Of a stretch of 64,000 nucleotides of DNA, positions 27,715 to 35,920 are shown one piece after another (the stretch's first letter is position 1; each line of letters opens with the position of its first letter). The notes under the pieces were generated by a model. It ran no database searches. It worked only from the letters and a program-made list of their open reading frames with translations, and was not told where the DNA came from. This DNA is from Novosphingobium sp. (GTDB lineage Bacteria; Pseudomonadota; Alphaproteobacteria; Sphingomonadales; Sphingomonadaceae): assembly GCF_027531025.1 (NCBI RefSeq), contig NZ_JAPZQX010000003.1, forward strand, positions 600,190 to 664,189. Reading direction: 5' to 3'. A program made the translations under genes and the position numbers.

Positions 27715-29013
27715 GTGACCCGCGGCGCACGGGCTGTGGTCGTTCGTCCGTCGTTTAGAGTGCGCGGCGGGGGCGCAGATCCTGAAGCGCGGCTGGAAGA
27801 GGCCAAGGGCCTTGCCCTGGCAATCGGACTGGCCGTGGCCGATGCAATCATCGTCCCGATCCGCGAAGCGCGCGCCGGCACCCTGTTCGGCGAAGGCCAG
27901 ATCCAGAACATCTTCGCCACCTGCGAGATGGAACAGGCCGAACTGGTCATCGTCGATGGTTCGCTCACGGCGATCCAACAGCGCAATCTTGAAGAAAAGC
28001 TGAAGCGTAAGGTGATCGACCGCACCGGCCTGATCCTCGAGATCTTTGGCGAACGCGCGGCGACCGCAGAAGGCCGTCTGCAAGTTGAACTGGCCCATCT
28101 CGATTACCAGGCTGGGCGACTTGTGCGATCATGGACCCACCTTGAACGCCAGCGCGGCGGCTTTGGCTTCCTTGGTGGCCCTGGCGAAACCCAGATCGAA
28201 GCCGACCGGCGCATGATCCGCGATCGCATGGCCCGCCTGCGCCGCGAACTGGAACAGGTACGGCGCACGCGCGGCCTGCACCGGAGCCGCCGCGAGAAGG
28301 CACCTTGGCCGGTCATTGCGCTGGTCGGTTATACCAATGCCGGCAAGTCGACCCTGTTCAACCACCTGACCGGGGCGGGCGTAATGGCCGAGGATTTGCT
28401 GTTCGCCACGCTTGATCCGACCATGCGCCGAATCCGGCTGCCAGGCGTTGAAAAGGCGATTCTCTCGGACACCGTGGGGTTCATCTCGGACCTGCCGACC
28501 CAGCTGGTTGCCGCCTTCCGAGCCACGCTCGAAGAAGTGACAGCCGCTGACGTCATCGTTCACGTTCGCGATATCGCCAATCCCGACAGCCTTGCCCAGA
28601 AGCGGCAAGTTCTCGAGGTGCTCGAGGAACTGGGCCTGATCGAGGGAGAGGGAGCCGTCCCGACGATCCCGATTGTCGAGGCCTGGAACAAGTGGGACCT
28701 GCTGCCGCCCGATCGTGCGGAGGAACTCCAGGCCCAGATTTCCGCGCATCCTGACGAGGTGATTGTTCCGCTCTCGGCCCTGACCGGGGGCGGCTGCGAC
28801 GAGTTGCTGGCGGCGGTGGCCCGCCTGCTGACCGCAGGGGCGCGGCCACATGAGTTCACCGTGCCGGTCAGCGATGGCCAGCGGATTGCCTGGCTTTACG
28901 CCCATGGCGAGGTCATGGCTGACGAGGATGGGGGCGAGGACGAGCGCGGACCGCTGCGCCGGCTGACGGTGCGGTTGGAACCGCGCGAGCTAGGGCGCTT
29001 TGCCCGGCTCTGA
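27715..29013 (+). CDS. hflX: GTPase HflX
   Basis: A 432-residue ribosome-associated GTPase that splits stalled or heat-damaged 70S ribosomes. The N-terminal HflX domain includes GTLFGEGQIQNI and the glycine-rich linker RQRGGFGFLGGPGETQIE. The GTPase domain has P-loop GYTNAGKS, DTVGFI (G3) and NKWD (G4). The start is not certain: GTG at 27715 (TRGARAVVV) is used, but GAGG lies only 2 nt before it. A CTG at 27694 in the same frame would add seven residues. It lies 26 bp after hfq. Its last 24 bp overlap convergent mazG. Confidence 0.93.
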   Translation: MTRGARAVVVRPSFRVRGGGADPEARLEEAKGLALAIGLAVADAIIVPIREARAGTLFGEGQIQNIFATCEMEQAELVIVDGSLTAIQQRNLEEKLKRKVIDRTGLILEIFGERAATAEGRLQVELAHLDYQAGRLVRSWTHLERQRGGFGFLGGPGETQIEADRRMIRDRMARLRRELEQVRRTRGLHRSRREKAPWPVIALVGYTNAGKSTLFNHLTGAGVMAEDLLFATLDPTMRRIRLPGVEKAILSDTVGFISDLPTQLVAAFRATLEEVTAADVIVHVRDIANPDSLAQKRQVLEVLEELGLIEGEGAVPTIPIVEAWNKWDLLPPDRAEELQAQISAHPDEVIVPLSALTGGGCDELLAAVARLLTAGARPHEFTVPVSDGQRIAWLYAHGEVMADEDGGEDERGPLRRLTVRLEPRELGRFARL

Positions 29014-29784
29014 CGCCTTGACGTCACGCCACAGGGCTTCCTGGCTCTCCAGATCGAGCGCGGCAAAGTCCTGTCCGCGCTTTTGCGCGAGCACTTCCAT
29101 GGCCCTGAAGCGGCACTCAAACTTGGCATTGGCGGCACGCAAGGCGTCTTCAGGGGGCACACCATAGGCCCTGACGAGGTTCACCGCAGCAAACAGGAGA
29201 TCGCCGGCCTCTTCCAGCTGTTCCGCTTCCGTTTCGGTAGCGGCCAGCTCGGCCATTTCCTCGCGCACCTTGTCGGCCGGGCCCTCGCGATCGGGCCAGT
29301 CGAACCCGTGCCGCGCCGCGCGCTTCTGGAGCTTCTCGGCTCGGAGCAGCGCCGGCAGGGCGAGGGCAACACCGTCCATCGCACTGGTTGCGCCCTTGGC
29401 CCTCCGTTCCTCGGCCTTCAGACCCTCCCAACGCTCCTCGCGCGACTGCCCGTCGTCGGTTTCTGCCCCGAAGATGTGTGGATGGCGCGCTTCCATCTTC
29501 TGGCTGATTGCCGCCGCGACGTCAGCGAAGGAAAAATGACCGGCTTCCTCGGCGATCCGCGAATGGAACACGACCTGGAGCAGCAGGTCACCCAGTTCAT
29601 CTTTAAGCGCGGCGAGGTCATTACGGTCGATCGCATCCGCCACCTCATAAGCTTCCTCGATCGTATAGGGCGCGATCGTCGCGAAGGTCTGCACCAGATC
29701 CCATTCGCAGCCGTGCTCGGGATCGCGCAGGCGGGCCATGATGGCGAGAAGGCGGTCGAGCGGGGACATGGCTGGTCCGGTCAT
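28990..29784 (-). CDS. mazG: Nucleoside triphosphate pyrophosphohydrolase MazG
   Basis: A 264-residue tandem-domain MazG that hydrolyses NTPs and dNTPs to monophosphates and pyrophosphate, a house-cleaning activity. The first domain shows CEWDLVQTFATIAPYTIEEA, EVADAI and DELGDLLLQVVFH with the metal-binding acidic residues. The second, from about residue 150, repeats the pattern weakly (FDWPDREGPADKVREEMAEL, EEAGDLLFAAVN). The start is ATG at 29784 or 29769, neither with a clear ribosome binding site. An AT-rich palindromic segment lies just upstream. It is convergent with hflX (24-bp overlap). Confidence 0.93.
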   Translation of the reverse strand: MTGPAMSPLDRLLAIMARLRDPEHGCEWDLVQTFATIAPYTIEEAYEVADAIDRNDLAALKDELGDLLLQVVFHSRIAEEAGHFSFADVAAAISQKMEARHPHIFGAETDDGQSREERWEGLKAEERRAKGATSAMDGVALALPALLRAEKLQKRAARHGFDWPDREGPADKVREEMAELAATETEAEQLEEAGDLLFAAVNLVRAYGVPPEDALRAANAKFECRFRAMEVLAQKRGQDFAALDLESQEALWRDVKASEPGKAP

Positions 29785-29819
29785 ATAAGAGTGATAATAT
29801 ATATTATGTAAAATTCAAA
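29785..29819 (-). promoter_or_regulatory. AT-rich palindromic segment upstream of mazG
   Basis: In a strongly GC-rich window this 35-bp stretch is nearly all A/T and contains the perfect 14-bp palindrome ATAATATATATTAT at 29794-29807. It ends directly at the mazG ATG and most likely holds the mazG promoter or an operator. If transcription starts at its left edge, the mRNA would be almost leaderless, which agrees with the lack of a ribosome binding site. Confidence 0.45.
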
Positions 29820-29837
29820 GTCGCCCAACGGCGCCAA

Positions 29838-30005
29838 TCAGCCCGCTAGCAGCCTTACAACCCCTACCACCACCAGGATGATCACGGCCCAGGCCAAGGC
29901 CATCTTCATGGTGTTGCTGCTGCTGACCCCGTGGCTGCGATAACCGCGCAGCACCAGGAACAGGCTCGCCAGCGCCGCAATGATCGCAACGATTTGCGCC
30001 GTCAT
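29838..30005 (-). CDS. Small membrane protein, 55 residues
   Basis: A short gene read directly from the minus strand: MTAQIVAIIAALASLFLVLR, then a polar turn (GYRSHGVSSSNTMK), then MALAWAVIILVVVGVVRLLAG. Two hydrophobic helices of about 17 residues with a short basic loop predict a helical hairpin in the inner membrane. The ATG lies 2 bp after the stop of the PhnP-like gene, so it is probably the last gene of the metG-tatD-phosphodiesterase-like transcript. Small proteins of this form occur in sphingomonads next to tatD/metallo-hydrolase genes, as far as recalled. Function unknown. Confidence 0.78.
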   Translation of the reverse strand: MTAQIVAIIAALASLFLVLRGYRSHGVSSSNTMKMALAWAVIILVVVGVVRLLAG

Positions 30006-30007
30006 GC

Positions 30008-30775
30008 TCACAGTTCGATCTCCAGCCCGTCATAGCCGACCATCACATGGCTCGGCACTTCGCCACTCAGCGTGACATAATCCATGCTCTTGTCGAGATG
30101 AGTCAGCACGGCGCGATCGGCGCGGCAGGCCTGGACCAGTTCGAGCGACATGCCGAGGTGCGCATGGGTCGGATGCGGTTCGCGGCGCAGGCAATCGACC
30201 ACCAGCAGGTCGATCCCATCGAACAGTTCAACCATCTGACGCGTAATCGCACTGAAGTCTGTGGCATAGCCAATTGATTTACCGTCACATTCAAACCGGA
30301 ACGCCGTGCTTTGCGCGGGTCCGTGCGGCATCTGGCAATGACCGATGGCGAACCCGGCGCAGATCCGCAGCCGTTCCAGCGTGTCGAGCTCGACTATGGT
30401 GTGGTAACCGAATTGCCCGGCGAAAACGTAGTCAAACCGCCGCCGCAACCGCCGCGCGGTTTCATCCACGGCATAGCCAGGGATCGGGCCACCACGGCCA
30501 TAGCGCAGCGGCCGCAGGTCATCGATGCCGTGAGCATGGTCGGCATGATCATGGGTCCAGAACACCGCATCGAGCCGGTCGATCCCGTTGGCCAGCAACT
30601 GTTGGCGCAGATCGGTCGAGGTATCGACCAGGATCCGCTGGCCCGCCTTGCCTTCCACCAGGATCGAAGCGCGGCTGCGCCGGTTGCGCGGCTCGTTGGG
30701 GTCACACAGGCCCCAGTCGTTGCCAATGCGCGGCACCCCAGTCGAGGTGCCGGAACCCAGCATCAGCAGCTTCAC
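30008..30775 (-). CDS. PhnP-like metallo-beta-lactamase-fold phosphodiesterase
   Basis: A 255-residue metallo-beta-lactamase-fold hydrolase related to PhnP cyclic phosphodiesterase. MKLLMLGSGTSTGVPR opens the fold, THDHADH is the metal-binding motif, and later ligands lie in GYATDFSAI and VVDCLRREPHPTHAHL. ATG overlaps the tatD stop. In many alphaproteobacteria this gene follows metG and tatD. The physiological substrate is not known; a cyclic nucleotide or RNA-derived phosphodiester is likely from family knowledge. Confidence 0.88.
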   Translation of the reverse strand: MKLLMLGSGTSTGVPRIGNDWGLCDPNEPRNRRSRASILVEGKAGQRILVDTSTDLRQQLLANGIDRLDAVFWTHDHADHAHGIDDLRPLRYGRGGPIPGYAVDETARRLRRRFDYVFAGQFGYHTIVELDTLERLRICAGFAIGHCQMPHGPAQSTAFRFECDGKSIGYATDFSAITRQMVELFDGIDLLVVDCLRREPHPTHAHLGMSLELVQACRADRAVLTHLDKSMDYVTLSGEVPSHVMVGYDGLEIEL

Positions 30776-31548
30776 AGCGCCGCCTTGGCAAAGAGCCGCT
30801 GGAAATTGCGGGTGGTCGTTTCGGCCAGGGCCTCAGGCGAAACCCCGCGCAGTTCGGCCAGGAAGCGGGCAGTATCTGCCACGAAAGCCGGTTCGCAGAC
30901 CTTGCCGCGATTAGGCACCGGCGCGAGGAATGGTGCATCGGTTTCCACCAGCAGACGGTCTTCGGGCACTTCGGCCGCAATGGCCTGCAAATCCTTCGCA
31001 TTCTTGAAGGTTACGATACCAGACAGCGAGATCGTCAGGCCAAGATCGAGCACGATCCGGGCAAAGTCGGCCGAGGCGGTGAAACAGTGGATCAGCGCCG
31101 GATAGGCACCCCGCTCCATTTCCTCGGTCATGATCCGCGCCGTATCGTCCTCGGCATCGCGGGTGTGGACGATCAGCGGTAGCCCGGTTTCGCGGGCCAC
31201 GGCGATATGCTGACGGAACAGCGCCTGCTGCGTTTCACGGTCGGAATGATCGTAATAGTAATCGAGCCCGGTTTCGCCGATGGCGATTACCCGCGGATTC
31301 GCGGCGATTTCCAGCAGGGCGGCTTCGCCCATATCGGCGTGGGCGTCGGCTTCGTGCGGGTGGATGCCGACGCTGGCCCAGACATCGGCCTCACGTTCGG
31401 CCGTGCCGATCACCTGGCCCCATTCGCGCTGGCGGGTCGAAATCGACAGGAAGCCCCCCACCCCAGCCGCGCGGGCGCGGGCCAGCACGGCCTGCTGATC
31501 CTCCACCAGTCCCTTGTATTCGAGGTGGCAGTGGGAATCGATCAGCAT
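30772..31548 (-). CDS. tatD: TatD family metal-dependent deoxyribonuclease
   Basis: A 258-residue TIM-barrel hydrolase. IDSHCHLEY supplies the HxH metal ligands, GETGLDYYY the bridging glutamate, VHTRDAEDD a histidine, HCFTAS another and LLVETDAPFLAP the final aspartate. TatD proteins have 3'-5' exonuclease activity on DNA and RNA and are involved in DNA repair. The ATG shares one base with the metG stop (TGATG). The conserved metG-tatD-hydrolase order is present. Confidence 0.93.
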   Translation of the reverse strand: MLIDSHCHLEYKGLVEDQQAVLARARAAGVGGFLSISTRQREWGQVIGTAEREADVWASVGIHPHEADAHADMGEAALLEIAANPRVIAIGETGLDYYYDHSDRETQQALFRQHIAVARETGLPLIVHTRDAEDDTARIMTEEMERGAYPALIHCFTASADFARIVLDLGLTISLSGIVTFKNAKDLQAIAAEVPEDRLLVETDAPFLAPVPNRGKVCEPAFVADTARFLAELRGVSPEALAETTTRNFQRLFAKAAL

Positions 31549-33113
31549 CAGCCCTCGGCCTCCTCCGCCGGCAGATCGAGCCGGGGGAACACGCCAACCG
31601 GCTGAGCGAGGACAAAGCCCGAAGCAGCCAGCGCAGCAAGCCAGCCACCATCCGCCAACGCGCCGAAATCGCGGGCGTCGGCGGCGATGCCCATCTGGTC
31701 GAGCAGGCGGTCAGCCGAAGCGGGGACGACCGGACGGATCGCGATGGCGAGCGAGCGCACCGCGCTGAACAGGGTCATCAGCACTACCCGCATCCGCTCG
31801 GGATCGGTCTTGCGCAGCGCCCAGGGGGCCTGTTCATCGACATACTGATTGCAGGCGAACACCGCCTTCATCCAGGCCTCGATCGCGCCGGACAGGTCGA
31901 GTGTCCCAAAGGCGGCCGGGAAATCCTTCGCACAGGCCGTCTGGACCAGGTCCAGCAGTGCGCGGTCCGCTTCAGCAGGATCGAAGGCCGTCAGCTGCCC
32001 ATCGAGGTTCTTGAAGATCATCGACAGCGAACGCTGCGCCAGGTTGCCGAAGCTGTTGGCCAGTTCGGCATTGCAGCGGGTGACGATGGCTTCCGCCGAA
32101 TAGGACCCATCTTGCCCGAAGCTGACTTCGCGCAGCAGGAAATAGCGCAGCTGGTCTACACCGAAGCATTCCGCCAGCTCGAGTGGATCGACCACGTTGC
32201 CCAGCGATTTCGACATCTTCTCGCCGCGGTGCAGCAGGAAGCCGTGGCCGAACACGGCCTTCGGCGCTGGCAGTCCTGCGCTCTTGAGGAAGGCCGGCCA
32301 ATAGACCGTATGGAACCGGACAATGTCCTTGCCGATCAGGTGCAGGTTGGCCGGCCAGAACCGGTCGAACTCGCCTCCACGTTCGGGGAACCCGATACCG
32401 GTGAGATAGGTCGTCAGGGCATCGACCCAGACGTACATGACATGGCCCGGACTGCCCGGCACCGGCACACCCCAGTCGAAACTGGTCCGCGACACCGACA
32501 GGTCGCGCAGCTCGTTGCCCTTGAGGAAGGCCAGCACTTCGTTGCGGCGGCTCTCCGGTTCAAGGAAACCGGGCGTTTCGTTGAGTTCGATCAGGTAATC
32601 GCGATACTTCGACAGGCGGAAGAACCAGCTTTCCTCAACCGTCCATTCCACCGGCGTACCCTGCGGCGAAAGGCGTTGCCCCCCTTCCTCTTCGGTCAGC
32701 TCGCTTTCGTCATAAAACGCCTCGTCACGGACCGAGTACCAGCCCTCATAACGATCGAGATAGAGGTCCCCCGCCGCTTGCATCGCCTGCCAGATCGCCA
32801 CGCTAGCGGCCTTGTGCTGGTCTTCGGTGGTGCGGCAAAACGCGTCATAGGAAATGTTAAGAGCGGCGCACATTTCACGGAAATAGTCCGACATTTCCGT
32901 CGCAAAATCGAGCGTTTCGCGACCCGCCTTGCGCGCCGTCTGGTCCATTTTCAGGCCATGCTCGTCTGTGCCGGTAACCAGGCGGACGTCACGGCCCATC
33001 GCGCGCTGGAAGCGGGCAATGGCATCGGCGGCAATCGCCTCGTAAGCGTGGCCGATGTGCGGCTTGCCATTGGGATAGGCAATGGCGGTGGTGATATAGA
33101 ATGGTTCGGCCAT
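31548..33113 (-). CDS. metG: Methionyl-tRNA synthetase
   Basis: A 521-residue class I synthetase charging tRNA-Met, such as that encoded at 971-1047. The HIGH motif is PHIGHAYEAI near residue 22 and the KMSKS motif is GEKMSKSLGN. The connective domain (around YEGWYSVRDEAFYDESEL) lacks the zinc-knuckle cysteines, and there is no C-terminal tRNA-binding dimer domain, matching the short form of alphaproteobacteria. Start MAEPFYITTAIAYPNGK at 33113. Any longer reading adds non-homologous residues. The separately encoded CsaA (38360-38731) carries a domain related to the missing tRNA-binding one. Confidence 0.96.
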   Translation of the reverse strand: MAEPFYITTAIAYPNGKPHIGHAYEAIAADAIARFQRAMGRDVRLVTGTDEHGLKMDQTARKAGRETLDFATEMSDYFREMCAALNISYDAFCRTTEDQHKAASVAIWQAMQAAGDLYLDRYEGWYSVRDEAFYDESELTEEEGGQRLSPQGTPVEWTVEESWFFRLSKYRDYLIELNETPGFLEPESRRNEVLAFLKGNELRDLSVSRTSFDWGVPVPGSPGHVMYVWVDALTTYLTGIGFPERGGEFDRFWPANLHLIGKDIVRFHTVYWPAFLKSAGLPAPKAVFGHGFLLHRGEKMSKSLGNVVDPLELAECFGVDQLRYFLLREVSFGQDGSYSAEAIVTRCNAELANSFGNLAQRSLSMIFKNLDGQLTAFDPAEADRALLDLVQTACAKDFPAAFGTLDLSGAIEAWMKAVFACNQYVDEQAPWALRKTDPERMRVVLMTLFSAVRSLAIAIRPVVPASADRLLDQMGIAADARDFGALADGGWLAALAASGFVLAQPVGVFPRLDLPAEEAEG

Positions 33114-33141
33114 GGCCGGGTGCTTGTCTTTCAAGGATGGG

Positions 33142-34104
33142 TTACGCGGCTTCTCTAGGCATCGCGGCGGAGGCCAGCAACCCGCCAATTTCCATCACTG
33201 CCAGCCCCGGATCGAAATTGTAGGTCGGCAATTGCGCGGCAAGGCGGACCAGCTCGGCATGGGCGGCGATGATCCGCTGCTGCCGTTCGCGCGGGGCCTG
33301 GGCCAGGTCGGCCGCGATGACCGCGCGGGCCAGCTCGACCACAGCCTGCATCCGTTCGCGATCGGGCCGGGTGCCGATCGCTTCGGCCAACGCGCCGCGC
33401 AAGGCGAAGTCGGCATCGCCACGCGCGACGATTTCCAGCATCACCCGGTGCAGCGGGCCAAGGTCCTGCAACAGGAACTCAAGGGCCACACCAGGTGCAC
33501 CAAGCGCTGCCGTAACTGCCGCTTCAAGGGCCTCAAAGGGTGCCTCTGGGGCTACCTGGCTGAGGATCGCATGGACATCGGCATCGGGCAGCGGAGCAAA
33601 GCGCAACATCCGGCAGCGCGACCGGATCGTCGGCAGCAGTCGACCGGGGCGATGGGCGATCAGCAGGAAGTAGGTTCCGACCGGCGGCTCTTCCAGACTC
33701 TTGAGCAGGGCATTGACCGCTCCCTTCTCCAGATCGTCGGCCGGATCGATGATTACCGCCCGGCGGCTGCCGAGCGTGGGCCGGGTCGTCAGGCGATGCT
33801 GCACCGCGCGGATCTCGTCGATCGGGATCGAGCGCTTGCGGCGAATGTCCATATCGCCATCGGCGCGCTTCTTTTCCTCTTCCTTGTTCTCGGGCGGATG
33901 TTCCGGGATCAGGATATCGGGGTGCTTGTCCGGCTCGGGCTGAGGAATGCCGCGCTCCGCCACCAGCGCCGCCGCAGCCGCGCGCGCGAACTGCCCCTTG
34001 CCGAGACCGCGCGGCCCGGCGAGGATCCAGGCGTGGTGCATCCGCTCGGAGCCCAGCGCTGCGCGCCATTCGGCCCAGGCCGCTTCATGCCCGCGCAGCA
34101 TCAT
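33142..34104 (-). CDS. holB: DNA polymerase III delta' subunit
   Basis: A 320-residue clamp-loader subunit. HHAWILAGPRGLGKGQFA carries the P-loop-like GPRGLGKG, followed by a charged insertion (PPENKEEEKKRADGD) where other forms have a zinc-binding cysteine cluster; no cysteines are seen there. SIPIDEIRAVQ and NALLKSLEEPP are the sensor and SRC-like regions, and TIRSRC ends the AAA+ domain. ATG at 34104 overlaps the tmk stop. The order tmk-holB-metG-tatD is widely conserved. Confidence 0.93.
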   Translation of the reverse strand: MMLRGHEAAWAEWRAALGSERMHHAWILAGPRGLGKGQFARAAAAALVAERGIPQPEPDKHPDILIPEHPPENKEEEKKRADGDMDIRRKRSIPIDEIRAVQHRLTTRPTLGSRRAVIIDPADDLEKGAVNALLKSLEEPPVGTYFLLIAHRPGRLLPTIRSRCRMLRFAPLPDADVHAILSQVAPEAPFEALEAAVTAALGAPGVALEFLLQDLGPLHRVMLEIVARGDADFALRGALAEAIGTRPDRERMQAVVELARAVIAADLAQAPRERQQRIIAAHAELVRLAAQLPTYNFDPGLAVMEIGGLLASAAMPREAA

Positions 34105-34724
34105 GCCAGTCCCAAGGCTGCCAGGACGGCGCGATGGACGCTGGCCGCATCGCCATCGCCATCGATCCGGGCGAAGCGGGCCGGCTCGGCATCGGCAAAG
34201 CGGCGGAAAGCCGCGCCAACGGCCGCGTGATAAGCGGCATCGCGCCCGCCAATCCGGTCGGCATTGTCACCATCGCGCGCAGCAAGGCGCTGGGAGACGA
34301 CTTCGGACGAAACCTCGACCAGCAGGGTCAGGTCGGGCAGGATCCCGCCGCTACCAATCCGGTGCAGGTCGAGCACTTCGGCATCGGACAGGCCCCCGCC
34401 GCCGCCCTGGTACGCACGGCTCGAATCGACGAAGCGATCGCAGATCACCCAATCGCCCCGTTCCAGCGCGGGAACGATCAGCCGCTCGACATGGTCGGAC
34501 CGGGCCGCTGCGAACAGCAGGGCCTCGGCGCGGGGATGCCACCCCTCCCCCTCGGTGCCCAGCAGCAGCGCGCGGATCGCCTCTGCCCCCGGCGTGCCGC
34601 CCGGCTCACGGGTGACAACACAGGGCTGGCCGCGTTCGCACAGGGCTTCGGCCAAGAGGCGCGCCTGGGTGCTTTTGCCCGCCCCTTCTCCACCTTCGAA
34701 TGCAATGAACCGCCCGCGTTTCAT
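34101..34724 (-). CDS. tmk: Thymidylate kinase
   Basis: A 207-residue kinase phosphorylating dTMP to dTDP for DNA synthesis. P-loop GGEGAGKST (11-19), TREPGGTPGAEAIR substrate-binding segment, and CDRFVDSSRAYQGGG with the DRF motif are all present. The lid region (RLAARDGDNADR) is that of the Gram-negative type. ATG overlaps the stop of the D,D-carboxypeptidase gene (ATGA), and its own stop overlaps the holB ATG. Confidence 0.96.
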   Translation of the reverse strand: MKRGRFIAFEGGEGAGKSTQARLLAEALCERGQPCVVTREPGGTPGAEAIRALLLGTEGEGWHPRAEALLFAAARSDHVERLIVPALERGDWVICDRFVDSSRAYQGGGGGLSDAEVLDLHRIGSGGILPDLTLLVEVSSEVVSQRLAARDGDNADRIGGRDAAYHAAVGAAFRRFADAEPARFARIDGDGDAASVHRAVLAALGLA

Positions 34725-35881
34725 GGCAGCAACCCTAGCAGGCCATTGACCAGCCTGTCGAACGGTCCGGCCGAGTTAACCGCAGCCGTGGTGGCCAGCG
34801 GAATGTCGTGCGGCGGCTGCCCGGCGACGGTCACTTCCAGACCGGCCACGACCTGCCCCTTGGCCAGCGGCGCGACCAGCGGCCCGCGATAGACGATCCG
34901 AGTGGTGACCGTCGCCTTGCCGCCGTTCGGCACGGCCAGGCGCCAGTCGCGCAGCGGCGCCAGGCCGACTTCGCGCGCCGCACCCTGCTGCACCCGCGCC
35001 GCGCCCACGATCTGCCCGGCGATCAGCAAGGGTTTGCTGTCCCATGCAGCATAACCCCATTCGGCCAGGCGGCGCGCGGCCTCGGCCCGACTGACCTCGT
35101 CCGGTGCGCGGGCGACCACCAGCACCAGGCGGCGCCCATCGCGCTCCACCGCGCCAAGGAAGGTATAGCCGGCCTCGCGCGTGTGGCCGGTCTTGATCCC
35201 GTCCGCCCCGGAGACCACGCCATTGATCGGGTTCCGGCTGGCCAGGACCTGCCCCTGCCAGGTCATTGTCCTCGGGCCGAAGTAGCGGCGATAGAGCTGC
35301 GGGTGATCGTGGATCAGCGCCCGCGCCAGCCGCACCATATCGCGCGCGGTCACCCGCGTCTGGCCGCCATCGGGCAGGCCATTGACGCTGGCAAAGCGGC
35401 TGTCGGCCATGCCCAGAGCCTGAGCCCGCGCGTTCATCGCCGCGATCCACGCCGCCTCGCTGCCCAGCGCGCCTTCGGCCAGGGCGACTGCCCCATCGTT
35501 GGCGCTGGCCGTGGTGACACCGCGCAGCAGATCAGCGACCGCTACCTGCTGCCCGAGCCTGAGCGACAGGGTGGTCCCGCGCCCCGCCAGCCGCGCCGCG
35601 CGCGGGCTGACCGTGACCACGGCATCCTCGCGCAGCTTGCCCGCCGCGATCAGGTCGAAGGCGACCAGCGCGGTCATGGTCTTGGTCATCGAGGCCGGCA
35701 GGAAGCGGTCGTCCGCATTGCGGGAAAAGAGCGTCTGCCCGGCCGAGAGATCGACCAGCAGAGCAATCGGCGCCTGCTGCGCGGAGACGGGTGGCGGATC
35801 GGATGCTGTGGGCGAAGCCTGGCCTGCCGCGCTAACGGCAGCAAGTGTCACCAGCAGGGCCATGGACCTTTGAACCGGCAC
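34721..35881 (-). CDS. D-alanyl-D-alanine carboxypeptidase (PBP5/6 type)
   Basis: A 386-residue penicillin-binding protein of the S11 family that trims the terminal D-Ala from peptidoglycan stem peptides. A signal peptide occupies about residues 1-22. The catalytic set is complete: SMTK (S64, K67), SAN (126-128) and KTGHT near residue 230. The C-terminal domain (from about 280) is the beta-rich domain seen in DacA/DacC. A C-terminal amphipathic helix (PFDRLVNGLLGLL) would attach it to the membrane. The start is GTG at 35881 with AGGGAG upstream. It lies between the RlpA-like gene and tmk. Confidence 0.94.
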   Translation of the reverse strand: MPVQRSMALLVTLAAVSAAGQASPTASDPPPVSAQQAPIALLVDLSAGQTLFSRNADDRFLPASMTKTMTALVAFDLIAAGKLREDAVVTVSPRAARLAGRGTTLSLRLGQQVAVADLLRGVTTASANDGAVALAEGALGSEAAWIAAMNARAQALGMADSRFASVNGLPDGGQTRVTARDMVRLARALIHDHPQLYRRYFGPRTMTWQGQVLASRNPINGVVSGADGIKTGHTREAGYTFLGAVERDGRRLVLVVARAPDEVSRAEAARRLAEWGYAAWDSKPLLIAGQIVGAARVQQGAAREVGLAPLRDWRLAVPNGGKATVTTRIVYRGPLVAPLAKGQVVAGLEVTVAGQPPHDIPLATTAAVNSAGPFDRLVNGLLGLLP

Positions 35882-35920
35882 GCGCGCTCCCTTGCAGGAC
35901 CGGCGCGGGGCCTCTCGCCC

